64,000 bases of DNA from Amycolatopsis benzoatilytica AK 16/65 (GTDB lineage Bacteria > Actinomycetota > Actinomycetes > Mycobacteriales > Pseudonocardiaceae), in contig NZ_KB912942.1 in the NCBI RefSeq assembly GCF_000383915.1, positions 6,830,413-6,894,412 of the forward strand, read 5' to 3'. Both the position numbers and the translations under genes were made by a program. Position 1 is the stretch's first letter. The number at the start of each line of letters is the position of its first letter. The notes under the pieces are model-generated. The model was not told where the DNA came from. It made no database searches and saw only the letters and a program-made list of their open reading frames with translations. Positions 8,490 to 16,248 of this stretch are shown here, piece after piece.

Positions 8490-9287
8490 GTGACCGAGGC
8501 ACCCGCATCCGTGCGCCGTCCGCCCGCACCGAACCCGGCCGAACGCGCCAAGACGATCGCGACGCGAGGAGGCCGGGCGACGATCATGCCGACCGTCGAC
8601 CGCGCCGGCTGCGACGCCGAGCGCGTGGAACCCGTGCTGCACCACGTGCACCACAGCGGCAGCGTCAGCATCCTTTTGCCGGACGAGCACCCGATGGTGC
8701 ACGCCTGCCGGCAAACTCAGCGCGGCGAGCTCGCCGTCATGGCCGAGCTCGCCGACCACGCCCCGGTCGCGCTGCGGGAACCAGTTCGCGGCCTCCTGTG
8801 GATAACCGGCTGGCTCCGCCCGCTGACCGCGGTTTCGGCCCGCGCTCGCGCGATCTCGATCGCCGAACAACGTCCGGACCACCGCCTCCTGGACGTCGGC
8901 CACGGCGTGACGCTGCTGCGGCTGACCCCGGCGTCCCTGGTGCTGGCCGATGCGGAAGGGACCCACTCGCTGCGCCCGCACGTGTTCAGCGCGGCCCCGC
9001 CGGACCCGTTCCACCACTACGAGGCCGAGTGGCTGCGCCATCTGGAAAGCGACCACCCGGACGTCGTGGACCAGCTGGCCCGGCACCTGCCGGACCAGCT
9101 GCGCACCGGCCGCATCCGGCCGCTGAGCCTGGACCGCTACGGCCTGCGCCTGCGCGTCGAATCGCCTACCGGCGACCACGACGTCCGCCTGGCCTTCTCG
9201 CAAGCGGTCGACAGCCCGCCGCAACTGGCGACGGAACTCCAGCGCCTGCTGGGCTGCCCCTTCCTGCGCGGCCAGCACCGTCCGTGA
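8490..9287 (+). CDS. DUF2470 domain protein, iron-regulated
   Basis: The 265-residue protein has a C-terminal DUF2470 domain (about 175-262, containing HHYEAEWLRHLESDHPD and RIRPLSLDRYGLRLRVE) and an N-terminal region (30-165) resembling the split-barrel fold of haem-utilisation and PPOX-type proteins. DUF2470 occurs in haem oxygenase-like and siderophore-associated proteins, so a part in iron or haem acquisition is plausible. GTG at 8490 is preceded by a near-ideal AGGAGGTGA. The iron box directly upstream supports expression under iron limitation. The gene is monocistronic and its 3' end lies in a hairpin before the convergent PPOX gene. Confidence 0.82.
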   Translation: MTEAPASVRRPPAPNPAERAKTIATRGGRATIMPTVDRAGCDAERVEPVLHHVHHSGSVSILLPDEHPMVHACRQTQRGELAVMAELADHAPVALREPVRGLLWITGWLRPLTAVSARARAISIAEQRPDHRLLDVGHGVTLLRLTPASLVLADAEGTHSLRPHVFSAAPPDPFHHYEAEWLRHLESDHPDVVDQLARHLPDQLRTGRIRPLSLDRYGLRLRVESPTGDHDVRLAFSQAVDSPPQLATELQRLLGCPFLRGQHRP

Positions 9288-9299
9288 AGGGCAGCCAGC
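9248..9299. terminator. Possible hairpin terminator overlapping the DUF2470 gene end
   Basis: An imperfect inverted repeat pairs 9248-9263 with 9286-9299 (GAAGGGCAGCCAGC). It includes GTGAAGGG, the seed of the hairpin family seen elsewhere here, and lies at a convergent gene end. Confidence 0.4.
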
Positions 9300-9324
9300 A
9301 AACCCGGGTCGGCGCGCAGAGCGC

Positions 9325-9792
9325 TCAGTCTTCCGCCAGCTCCGCGGGGAACCCGCCGGTCGCGATCGGCCCCCACCGCTCGATCGTGACCCGGATCAGG
9401 CTCTTCCCCTGCTTCCGCATCGCCTCCCGGTACTCGTCCCAGTCCGGGTGCTCCCCCGAGATGCTCCGGTAGTACTCCACCAGCGGCTCGACCGACTCCG
9501 GCAGATCGATCACCTCGGCCGTCCCGTCCACCTGCACCCACGGCCCGTTCCACTCGTCGGACAGGACGCACACGGACACCGCGGGCGAGCGCCGGAGGTT
9601 CACCGCCTTCGCCCGCTTCGGGTAGGTGGAGATGACGATCCGCCCCTCGGAGTCCACCCCGCAGGTGTTCGGCGACAGCTGCGGCCGCCCGTCCGCTCGG
9701 GTGGTCACCAGGATCGCCCGGTGCCGCGACCGCAGGAACTCGACCAGCTCGTCCCGCTCGACCTTCGTGTTAGTGGCGATAGTCCTAGGCAT
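9325..9792 (-). CDS. PPOX-class F420-dependent oxidoreductase
   Basis: The 155-residue protein is a split beta-barrel of the pyridoxamine-5'-phosphate-oxidase-like superfamily. It has the pattern of the F420-binding subgroup: an early FLRSRHRAILVTTRADGRPQ strand pair, SPNTCGVDSEGRIVISTYP, KRAKAVNLRRSPAVSV and a late WVQVDGTAEVIDLPE. Such proteins reduce substrates with the deazaflavin F420, common in this order; the substrate here is unknown. Only 23 bp separate its ATG from the divergent CPBP gene. No ribosome site is present, and TACCGT (9805-9800, minus strand) ends 7 nt before the ATG, as expected for a leaderless transcript. Confidence 0.88.
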   Translation of the reverse strand: MPRTIATNTKVERDELVEFLRSRHRAILVTTRADGRPQLSPNTCGVDSEGRIVISTYPKRAKAVNLRRSPAVSVCVLSDEWNGPWVQVDGTAEVIDLPESVEPLVEYYRSISGEHPDWDEYREAMRKQGKSLIRVTIERWGPIATGGFPAELAED

Positions 9793-9815
9793 GACCCCGA
9801 CGGTAGCGTGCGTCC
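9793..9815. promoter_or_regulatory. Overlapping divergent leaderless-type promoters
   Basis: The 23-bp divergent gap holds TACCGT for the PPOX gene (minus strand, 9805-9800) and TAGCGT for the CPBP gene (9804-9809). Each ends 6-7 nt before its ATG and the two hexamers overlap by two bases, so the promoters probably compete. Confidence 0.5.
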
Positions 9816-10625
9816 ATGCGCAGCACCGCCAGCTCTTGGCTCCGCCCGGCCCTCCCGGCCTCGCCCGCCGAGATCACCGACCCCGCCGAACGCCGCGCGG
9901 TCAAGATCGAGCTCTGGCTGGTCTTCGGCATCACCCTCGGCCTGTCCGGCGTCCGCAGCCTGCTGTCCCTTGTGGACTCCCTGCTGCGGCCGATCCCGTT
10001 GGCGCAGCAGCAGGCCCAGCTCAACGTCCCGCAGGCCGCGGCAAGCTTCCTGGATCTGCTCAAGCAGGTACTCAGCGCGGGCCAGCTGGTCGCCTGGGGC
10101 GGACTGGGCCTCTACCTGCTGTGGCGTGCCGGGGTGAAATTCCGCGACATCGGCCTGACCCGCCGCGTCAAGAGCGACGCGCTGCGCACGCTCGGGCTGG
10201 CCGCCCTGATCGGCATCCCCGGTCTCGCCCTGTACTTCCTCTCCTACCACCTCGGCTTCAGCCTGGCCGTCCAACCGTCCACTTTGGGCGATACGTGGTG
10301 GCGGCCGATCGCGCTCACGCTTTCCGCGTTCGGCAACGCTTTCGCCGAAGAAGTGCTCGTGATCGGCTATCTGCTCACCCGGCTGCGGCAACTGGGCGTG
10401 CGCGAGAACGCGTCGCTCTTCGGCGCGGCGGTGCTGCGCGGTTCCTACCACCTCTACCAGGGGTTCGGCGGCTTCGTCGGAAACCTCGTCATGGGCCTGG
10501 TGTTCGGCCGGTTCTGGCAGCGGACCAACCGGCTGTGGCCGCTCATCGCCGCGCACACTTTGTTCGATGTGGTGTCCTTCGTCGGCTATTCGTTGCTGAA
10601 AGGACGGCTTTCCTGGCTCCCGTGA
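9816..10625 (+). CDS. CPBP family intramembrane metalloprotease
   Basis: This 269-residue multispanning protein has the CPBP/Abi (CAAX protease and bacteriocin-processing) motifs: a glutamate pair in AFAEEVLVIGYLLTRL near residue 190, a His in GSYHLYQGFGG near 212 and a third motif LWPLIAAHTLFDV near 247. These supply the catalytic and metal ligands in the family. The arginine of the usual EExxxR is displaced (EEVLVIGY), as in many actinobacterial members. The substrate is unknown. Its ATG lies 6 nt after a TAGCGT box, suggesting leaderless expression, and it is divergent from the PPOX gene. Confidence 0.88.
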   Translation: MRSTASSWLRPALPASPAEITDPAERRAVKIELWLVFGITLGLSGVRSLLSLVDSLLRPIPLAQQQAQLNVPQAAASFLDLLKQVLSAGQLVAWGGLGLYLLWRAGVKFRDIGLTRRVKSDALRTLGLAALIGIPGLALYFLSYHLGFSLAVQPSTLGDTWWRPIALTLSAFGNAFAEEVLVIGYLLTRLRQLGVRENASLFGAAVLRGSYHLYQGFGGFVGNLVMGLVFGRFWQRTNRLWPLIAAHTLFDVVSFVGYSLLKGRLSWLP

Positions 10626-10649
10626 TGCCCGCTCATTAGGCTCCGGTTC

Positions 10650-11861
10650 GTGAGCGAGATGACGGCACCACCCAGGGTGGACAGCGAAGTCGGGCCTCTT
10701 CGGGCAGTTCTGCTGCACCGGCCGGGAAACGAGCTCAAAAGGCTCACTCCCCGCAACAACGACCAACTCCTCTTCGACTCGATCCCGTGGGTGGACCGGG
10801 CCCAGGAGGAGCACGACGCGTTCGCCGAAGTCCTGCGCGGACGCGGGGTCGAGGTGCTGCTGCTGGCCGACGTTCTCCGCACCGCATTGGAAGACCAGCG
10901 CGCGCACGCGGCCGGCGTCCACGCGGCGGTGGACAACCGCCGGCTCGGGAACGATCTCGCCGATTCGCTGCGGTCGCACCTGACGAGCGTCGACGCCGCT
11001 GAGCTCGCCGAAGTCCTGATGGCCGGCATGACGTTCGAAGAACTGCCGTCCGCCGAAGGCGTCTCGCTGGTGCGGATGATGCACGGCCCGCACGATTTCG
11101 CCGTGGACCCGTTGCCCAATCTGCTGTTCACCCGCGATTCGTCGGTGTGGATCGGCGACCGGGTCGCCATCTCGTCGTTGACCATGCCCGCGCGCCGGCG
11201 GGAAACCGCGCTGCTGGATCTGATTTACGCCTACCACCCTCGGTTCCGGCACGCCGCCCGCGCGTACGGCGCGCACTCCGCGCCGATCGAAGGCGGCGAC
11301 GTGATGCTGCTGGCCCCCGGCGTGGTCGCGATCGGCGTCGGCGAACGCACCACCCCGGCGGGCGCGGAATCGCTGGCCCGCTCGGTATTCGCCGACGGAC
11401 TCGCGCATACCGTCGTCGCGGTGCCGATCGAACAATCGCGCGCGACGATGCATCTCGACACGGTATGCACGATGGTCGATGTCGATGCGGTCGTGATGTA
11501 TCCGCTCGCGCGCCATTCGCTGACCGCGTTCACGCTCAAACCGACCGGCGACGGAGGCGTGAAAGTGGCCGGTCCGGCGCCATTTCTCGAAGCGGCCGCG
11601 GAAGCGATGGAGATCGACCGGCTGCGCGTGATCGACACCGGCCTCGACCCGGTGACCGCGGAGCGCGAGCAGTGGGACGACGGCAACAACACGCTGGCCT
11701 TGGCCCCGGGCGTGGTCGTGGGGTACGAGCGGAACGTGGAGACCAACGAACGGCTCGCCGCCGCGGGAATCGAGGTGCTGGCGATCGCCGGCTCCGAACT
11801 GGGCTCCGGCCGCGGCGGCCCGCGCTGCATGTCCTGCCCGGTGCGCCGAGATCCGCGATGA
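10650..11861 (+). CDS. arcA: Arginine deiminase (ArcA)
   Basis: The enzyme hydrolyses arginine to citrulline and ammonia. The 403-residue protein has all hallmarks: N-terminal [22 protein letters not shown] (160-165), EGGDV near 214, catalytic His268 in HLDTVCTM and nucleophile Cys396 in RCMSCPV. No ornithine carbamoyltransferase or carbamate kinase gene adjoins it, so it is a lone deiminase and not a full ADI operon, as in several actinomycetes. GTG at 10650 lies 7 nt after TAGGCT (10637-10642) with no Shine-Dalgarno, indicating a leaderless mRNA; ATG at 10659 is an alternative start. Confidence 0.95.
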   Translation: MSEMTAPPRVDSEVGPLRAVLLHRPGNELKRLTPRNNDQLLFDSIPWVDRAQEEHDAFAEVLRGRGVEVLLLADVLRTALEDQRAHAAGVHAAVDNRRLGNDLADSLRSHLTSVDAAELAEVLMAGMTFEELPSAEGVSLVRMMHGPHDFAVDPLPNLLFTRDSSVWIGDRVAISSLTMPARRRETALLDLIYAYHPRFRHAARAYGAHSAPIEGGDVMLLAPGVVAIGVGERTTPAGAESLARSVFADGLAHTVVAVPIEQSRATMHLDTVCTMVDVDAVVMYPLARHSLTAFTLKPTGDGGVKVAGPAPFLEAAAEAMEIDRLRVIDTGLDPVTAEREQWDDGNNTLALAPGVVVGYERNVETNERLAAAGIEVLAIAGSELGSGRGGPRCMSCPVRRDPR

Positions 11862-11863
11862 GC

Positions 11864-11917
11864 CGAAGTTAGCCTTTCCTTAATAAGTTCGATATCATTA
11901 AGGGAAGGCTAACCGAA
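11864..11917 (+). promoter_or_regulatory. Two facing iron-box-like sites upstream of ferritin
   Basis: TAAGGGAAGGCTAACCGAA (11899-11917) matches the iron-box consensus at about 15 of 19 positions; the oppositely oriented site at 11864-11882 matches at about 13. Together they make an inverted repeat with 16-nt arms (11869-11884 and 11897-11912, one mismatch) in an AT-rich island. In mycobacteria IdeR bound at paired upstream boxes activates ferritin; the same is inferred here. The repeat could also end arcA transcription. Confidence 0.72.
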
Positions 11918-12013
11918 ATAAGTGTTTCCTTGTTGAGGAATGGTAGCCCTCCTGGGGTGTAGATCACCAGGCCAAAGTGGAAAGCATTCGGCCGTTGACG
12001 TACGGTGAGGGAC

Positions 12014-12565
12014 ATGGCCGCTACGAAGAAAGAACCACGCTCCAAGTTCTACGAACTGCTGCAGGCGCAGATCCACAACGAGTTCAACGCCGCTCAGCAG
12101 TACATCGCGTTGGCGGTCTGGTTCGACAACGAGGACCTGCCGCAGCTGGCGAAGCACTTCTACCGGCAGTCGGTCGAGGAACGCAATCACGCGATGGCGC
12201 TCGTGCAGTACATGCTCGATCGCGACCACCACGTCGAGATCCCCGGCACCGGCGAGGTGCGCAACGAGTTCTCCGCGCCGATCGAGCTGATCGAGCTCGC
12301 GCTGGCGCAGGAGAAGGAGGTCGCCGCCGACATCTCCGCGCTGGCCAAGGCCGCGCGCGCCGAGGACGACTACATCAGCGAGCAGTTCACCCAGTGGTTC
12401 CTCAAGGAACAGGTGGAGGAGATCTCGCAGATGTCCACGCTGCTCACCGTCGCCCAGCGGGCCGGCGAGAACGTGTACGAAATCGAGAAGTTCCTGCACC
12501 GCGAAGCTGTCGGCGACAGCGGTGCGGACTCCGGCATGCCCCCGGTCGCGGGCGGCGCGCTGTAA
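12014..12565 (+). CDS. bfrB: Ferritin (BfrB-like)
   Basis: This is a 183-residue non-haem ferritin, which oxidises Fe2+ and stores Fe3+ in a 24-subunit shell. The four-helix pattern is clear: EFNAAQQYIALAVWFDNEDLPQLAKHFYRQSVEERNHAM in the first half, with ferroxidase ligands in HNEFNAAQQY and VEERNHAM, and a third ligand set in the EQFTQWFLKEQVEE region. The Ala/Gly-rich C-terminal tail resembles that of mycobacterial BfrB. ATG at 12014 follows GTGAGGG; an in-frame GTG nine bases earlier is less likely. Paired iron boxes upstream suggest induction by IdeR when iron is plentiful, and a strong terminator follows. Confidence 0.94.
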   Translation: MAATKKEPRSKFYELLQAQIHNEFNAAQQYIALAVWFDNEDLPQLAKHFYRQSVEERNHAMALVQYMLDRDHHVEIPGTGEVRNEFSAPIELIELALAQEKEVAADISALAKAARAEDDYISEQFTQWFLKEQVEEISQMSTLLTVAQRAGENVYEIEKFLHREAVGDSGADSGMPPVAGGAL

Positions 12566-12574
12566 GCGAAACTC

Positions 12575-12619
12575 GGCAGAAGCCCGGTTGTCCCCAGTGT
12601 GGACAACCGGGCTTCTGCC
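12575..12619. terminator. Strong bidirectional hairpin terminator
   Basis: A perfect 19-bp stem (12575-12593 with 12601-12619) with a 7-nt loop lies between the convergent ferritin and reductase genes. The right half contains TGTGGACAA, a DnaA-box-like word that here is just part of the stem. Confidence 0.9.
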
Positions 12620-12630
12620 TGTGGACAACC

Positions 12631-13215
12631 TCATCGCCGTTCGTAGTGCGCGATCAGCACGCCCTTCGTGGTCGCGACGCTTCCGGCGAGCGAAAACTTG
12701 GTCAGCGGAGCCGGGCCCTGGAAAAGCCGGGCACCCCGGCCGAGCGTGAGCGGGTGGATCAGCAGCGTGAGCCGGTCGAGCAGGCCGGCCGCGTGCAGCG
12801 AACGCACCAGCGAAACGCTTCCGATAACGGAAAGATCGTTGCCTGGCGAGGCTTTCAGCTCCGCCACCGTTTCCGCCGCGGACCCGCGCAGCAGCACCGA
12901 GTTCTGCCAGCCGTCCGCGTCCGCCAGCGTTCTGGAGACGACGTACTTCTTGGCCGGATTCATGTGCGCGGTGAACGGATTCCCGTCCGTCCGGCCAGAC
13001 CACGCGGCGCTGAAGTCCTGCCAGGTGCGCCGGCCGAACAGCATGTCCCCGGGACGGCTCATTCCTTTCGCCATTTCCCGCGCCATGACGTCGTCGGAGT
13101 AGCCGTTGCCCCAGCCGCCCAAGTCGAACCCGTCGCGAGTGTCCTCGTCGCGGCGGCCGAGACCCTGCACTACACCGTCCAGGGTGATGCTGAGGGTGAC
13201 ATTGATCGAACGCAT
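12631..13215 (-). CDS. Dihydrofolate reductase / RibD C-terminal domain family protein
   Basis: The 194-residue protein belongs to the RibD C-terminal (DHFR-like) family of NADPH-binding reductases: MRSINVTLSITLDGVVQG at the start, MLFGRRTWQDFSAAW near 60, KYVVSRTL near 91 and the late dinucleotide-loop region NDLSVIGSVSLVRSLHAAGLLDRLTLLIHPLTLG. Members are often called dihydrofolate reductase but mostly act in unknown reductions. ATG at 13215 follows GGAAGGA. It is a single-gene unit between the ferritin terminator and the sigma-factor pair. Confidence 0.88.
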   Translation of the reverse strand: MRSINVTLSITLDGVVQGLGRRDEDTRDGFDLGGWGNGYSDDVMAREMAKGMSRPGDMLFGRRTWQDFSAAWSGRTDGNPFTAHMNPAKKYVVSRTLADADGWQNSVLLRGSAAETVAELKASPGNDLSVIGSVSLVRSLHAAGLLDRLTLLIHPLTLGRGARLFQGPAPLTKFSLAGSVATTKGVLIAHYERR

Positions 13216-13335
13216 CGGAGATGTCCTTCCGCTTTCGCGGACCGCTGACCGGCCCGGCACCCGCTACACGAGCGGCACCCGGCCGGATCGACATCTGCCG
13301 GCGAGATTCTTTCTCCGGCCGCCCGATCGGTGCGG

Positions 13336-14166
13336 TCAGCCGGCGCAGTCCTGCGCCTTCGCCCGGACCTCGACGCCCTGCACCGCTCCGTCCGAGTTCA
13401 GCGTGAAGTGGTACGCGCCCTGGTCTCCGGTCGGCGACACCAGCTCGGACGACGATTCCGAGGTGCCCGGATACGTCGAGGTCACCTGGTCCTTCAACGA
13501 TCCGTCGCCGACGCCTTCCGGGGTGTGCGCGGCCCCGTCCGGCTTCACCGAGACCACGCCCTTGTCCGCCGATACGACGGCGGTAGCGGCCGGAACCCCA
13601 GCCCCGGCGACGTCGTAGTAAGTGCAGCTGCCCGACTCCTTCACCGGGGTGAGCTGCACGCCCTGGTCGGTGAGCTGCTTCTCGGTCATGCCGAGCTTCA
13701 CCGCGCCGAGCCCGTCGGCGGTCACCAGCGTTCCGGCGACGACCTTCGACGTCGGCTGAGAAGTCGGAACCGGCGTCGAGTGGCGAGGCGGCCGCGCCGG
13801 CGGGACCGGCAGGTCGCTCTCCTCGGTGTCCGACGGCTCGACCGGCGCTTGTTCCGCCGACGACGCGGCGCTGGACGTCGGCTCCGGCACCGGCGAAGAC
13901 GCCAGCGGCGTCGGCGCGCTGACCGCGCGGGAGGACAGGTCGGCCGTCGCGTGCTCACCGCGCAACTGGACCACCGCCAGACCGGCGGAAACCACCGCGA
14001 GCGCACACGCCGCCCCCGCCGCCGAAGTCAACGCCCGCTGGCGGCGGCGCCTCCGACGCGCTCCCGCCACGATGACGGCCGCTGCGTCGTCGGCTGGCTC
14101 GACGGTCAGCCGGTCGTCGGCGAACAGGGCACGCAGCCGCTGTTCCAGCTCGCCGGGCTCGTTCAT
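13336..14166 (-). CDS. Single-pass membrane protein coupled to a SigE-family sigma factor
   Basis: The 276-residue protein has a cytoplasmic N-terminus (ELEQRLRALFADDRLTVEPADD), a basic stretch RRRRRRQR, one membrane helix (about 44-68), a Pro/Ser/Thr-rich linker (75-155) and an extracytoplasmic C-terminal domain with LGAVKLGMTEKQLTDQG and a Cys pair (GSCTYY and the final QDCAG). The LGAVKLGMT stretch is typical of small secreted domains of actinobacterial envelope proteins. ATG at 14166 overlaps the sigma-factor stop (ATGA). By position it is probably the sigma factor's membrane regulator, although it lacks a zinc-binding anti-sigma motif. Confidence 0.8.
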   Translation of the reverse strand: MNEPGELEQRLRALFADDRLTVEPADDAAAVIVAGARRRRRRQRALTSAAGAACALAVVSAGLAVVQLRGEHATADLSSRAVSAPTPLASSPVPEPTSSAASSAEQAPVEPSDTEESDLPVPPARPPRHSTPVPTSQPTSKVVAGTLVTADGLGAVKLGMTEKQLTDQGVQLTPVKESGSCTYYDVAGAGVPAATAVVSADKGVVSVKPDGAAHTPEGVGDGSLKDQVTSTYPGTSESSSELVSPTGDQGAYHFTLNSDGAVQGVEVRAKAQDCAG

Positions 14167-14714
14167 CCCTCGCCTCCTTCCGCCTGCCGCAGTTTCGTCC
14201 GCAAGGACGCGATCGCCTTGCTCGCCTGGCTCTTCACTGTCCCCTGGCTGATGCCCAGCGCTTCGGCTATCTCCACTTCGGACAGTCCTTCGTAGTACCG
14301 CAGCACCATCACCGTGCGCTGCCGCGGCGGGAGGTCCCGCAGCGCCCGCCACAACGGCTCGTGCTCGAAGGGATCCTGCGGCGCGCACGGACTGGTGTCC
14401 GGCAGGTCCGCGACGAGGTTCTCCCGCCGGGTCCGCCGCCATCGGCTGACATGCGCGTTCGCCATCGAACGGCGCACGTACGCGAGCGGGTCGCCAGTCT
14501 TCTGCTGCACGTAGGACCAGCGGGCGCCCATCTTCTCGAGCACGGTCTGGACGAGGTCCGCGGCGTCGTGCGGATTCCCGGTGAGCACATGCCCGTAGCG
14601 CAGCAGTCCGGGCAGTGCCTCCTGGACGAAGTCCCCGAAATCGGCGACGGCAGCCACCCGGCGGCCGGTCCAGGCCGGATCGCTTTCCGCGATCAGGGGC
14701 GCGGCAGCCGTCAC
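14163..14714 (-). CDS. SigE-family RNA polymerase sigma factor (ECF type)
   Basis: The protein has sigma region 2 (FGDFVQEALPGLLRYGHVLTGNPHDAADLVQTVLEKMGARWSYV pattern, with YVRRSMANAHVSRWRR) and region 4 (LPPRQRTVMVLRYYEGLSEVEIAEALGISQGTVKSQASKAI). This is the actinobacterial SigE70 family, which redirects RNA polymerase to envelope- or stress-type promoters. GTG at 14714 has AGGGAGGGGG 7 nt upstream and gives 183 residues, a normal family length; ATG at 14777 is an in-frame alternative with weaker signals. Its stop overlaps the membrane-protein gene, so both are translated together. Confidence 0.9.
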   Translation of the reverse strand: MTAAAPLIAESDPAWTGRRVAAVADFGDFVQEALPGLLRYGHVLTGNPHDAADLVQTVLEKMGARWSYVQQKTGDPLAYVRRSMANAHVSRWRRTRRENLVADLPDTSPCAPQDPFEHEPLWRALRDLPPRQRTVMVLRYYEGLSEVEIAEALGISQGTVKSQASKAIASLRTKLRQAEGGEG

Positions 14715-14839
14715 CGTTTCGCCCCCTCCCTGGATGACCACGTCGTGCGACGGTTCCTCGTCATCCCCATCACGCATGAGCGCCCCCGAAGGTTGTCCTG
14801 CCTCCGCCTCGGCCTTCACCGGCCGCGGACAACCAGGGG

Positions 14840-15193
14840 TCAGCGCACCGAAAGCGACTCGGGCAGCGCCAGCGTGCCGTCCGGGCCAGCGGGGAAATCG
14901 TGGACCGCGACCACCGCGTTTCGCGGGATCGTGCCGTAAACGTGCGGAAACCGGATCCCGCCCGGGTCTGGCGGCACCCCGTCCTCCCAGCGTACCGGCG
15001 CCTCGACGAGCAACGGGTCGATCTCGAGCAGCAACAGGTCGGTGCGGCCGCGATACAGCGCGTTGGCCGGCAGCGCGACGGTGCCCGGATCGGAACAGTG
15101 AATGAACCCGACGTCGTCGAGCGACGCCGCCCGGTACTGGCCGGCCTCGGACGCCGCGGACCACTCGTCGCGGGTGCAGATGTGGAGGATCAC
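14840..15193 (-). CDS. DUF952 family protein
   Basis: The 117-residue protein matches DUF952: ILHICTRDEWSAASEAGQY at the N-terminus, DVGFIHCSDPGTVALPANALYRG in the middle and the late IRFPHVYGTIPRNAVVAVHDFP. The fold resembles ADP-ribosyltransferase-like proteins but the function is not established. GTG at 15193 puts the first family strand at the N-terminus; the ribosome site is weak. A hairpin at 15216-15251 separates it from the upstream DUF5926 gene, so it probably has its own promoter. Confidence 0.87.
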   Translation of the reverse strand: MILHICTRDEWSAASEAGQYRAASLDDVGFIHCSDPGTVALPANALYRGRTDLLLLEIDPLLVEAPVRWEDGVPPDPGGIRFPHVYGTIPRNAVVAVHDFPAGPDGTLALPESLSVR

Positions 15194-15215
15194 GCGGCGA
15201 TCGTCCCACTGAACC

Positions 15216-15251
15216 GGGCCTGAATTGTGCACTTGTGGACAATTCAGGCCC
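15216..15251. terminator. Hairpin terminator after the DUF5926 gene
   Basis: A perfect 13-bp stem (GGGCCTGAATTGT, 15216-15228, with 15239-15251) and 10-nt loop lies 45 bp past the stop of the minus-strand gene at 15296 and ahead of the DUF952 gene. Confidence 0.75.
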
Positions 15252-15295
15252 GACTGGTGGACAACTCGGCTTGAGCTGCCCACCAGCGGGCTAAG

Positions 15296-16171
15296 TCAGC
15301 GAATGGTGAGCTGCCGCCCGATCAGACCGTCGCGGGCGCGCCGCTCGGCGGCGTTCAGCGGTTCGGCGTCGAGCGACTTGAGCGACTCGTCCAGCCGGGC
15401 GCCGAGCTGATCCTTGGGCTCGGCCCACTCGCGGGCATGCGCCTCGGGGTCGAGGTCCCAGACCGGGACCAGCAGGCCGTGCGCCCGGAAGGACCCGGCG
15501 TAGCGAGTCCCCTCGCCGAGGCTGAGCGTGCCCGCCGCGGACAGCCGCGCAAGCGCTTGCAGCAGCAGGTTCTCCGGTTCCGGCCGAACCCAGCGCAGGT
15601 GCGCCTTCTCGCCCGCGAGCACCCAGTAGGCACCAGTCCCGAGCCGTTCGGTCGGCATGATAGCCGCGTTCGCGCGCTCCAAGGACACCGCGACGTCACC
15701 GGTCGCGTCCGCGTCCTCGGGCAGCCACCAGGCGAAGTCGGTGTGCAACTCGACTTCCAGTTCCGCGCTCGGCACGAGCAGGTCCTGGAGCCGGTTGTGC
15801 TCGTCGGGGTCGGTCGGGGACGCGGTGTCCGGCACGGAGAGGACGTCGCCGGGTTCGGCGTCGAGCAGCCAGCGCAGCGAACGGCCGAGGTCGCGGCTGA
15901 TGTCCGACGAACGCGTCTGAACCTGCAGACCGAGGAACCGCTGCCCGTCCGACCGGACGAACGCGGCGGCCGCCATCGGCAGCACGGTGCCGAGCGTGAC
16001 GTCGCCGCCCTCGGCGAGCGTGAGCTTCGCGGTGGCAGACGGGACGAACTCGCGCAACGCGATCAGCTCCGGCTCGGCGGCCAGGCCCTCGAACGGCTGG
16101 CCGACGAAGACGTCGCGCACCTTCGGCTTGCGGTCCGGCGTGGGACCCTTCTTACGCGCGCCCTTACCCAC
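15296..16171 (-). CDS. DUF5926 family protein
   Basis: The 291-residue protein starts VGKGARKKGPTPDRKPKVRD and continues VFVGQPFEGLAAEPELIALREFVPSA, which I associate with DUF5926, a family of actinobacterial proteins of unknown function. The very basic N-terminal 20 residues could bind nucleic acid or acidic surfaces. No membrane segment or catalytic motif is visible. GTG at 16171 follows a good GAGGAGG. It is divergent from the P450 gene and shares its short upstream region. Family naming is from memory of the sequence pattern. Confidence 0.78.
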   Translation of the reverse strand: MGKGARKKGPTPDRKPKVRDVFVGQPFEGLAAEPELIALREFVPSATAKLTLAEGGDVTLGTVLPMAAAAFVRSDGQRFLGLQVQTRSSDISRDLGRSLRWLLDAEPGDVLSVPDTASPTDPDEHNRLQDLLVPSAELEVELHTDFAWWLPEDADATGDVAVSLERANAAIMPTERLGTGAYWVLAGEKAHLRWVRPEPENLLLQALARLSAAGTLSLGEGTRYAGSFRAHGLLVPVWDLDPEAHAREWAEPKDQLGARLDESLKSLDAEPLNAAERRARDGLIGRQLTIR

Positions 16172-16248
16172 TTCAGCCTCCTCGGAGCTCGACGGGAAAA
16201 CGCTATCGAAGGGGCTGGCCGCGCGGACGCGCGGGTTAGAGTCGGCGC

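Noticed and set aside
8350..8529. N-terminal extension of the IclR-linked unknown gene
   Set aside because: It would run across the divergent promoter and the iron box of the DUF2470 gene and has non-family composition.
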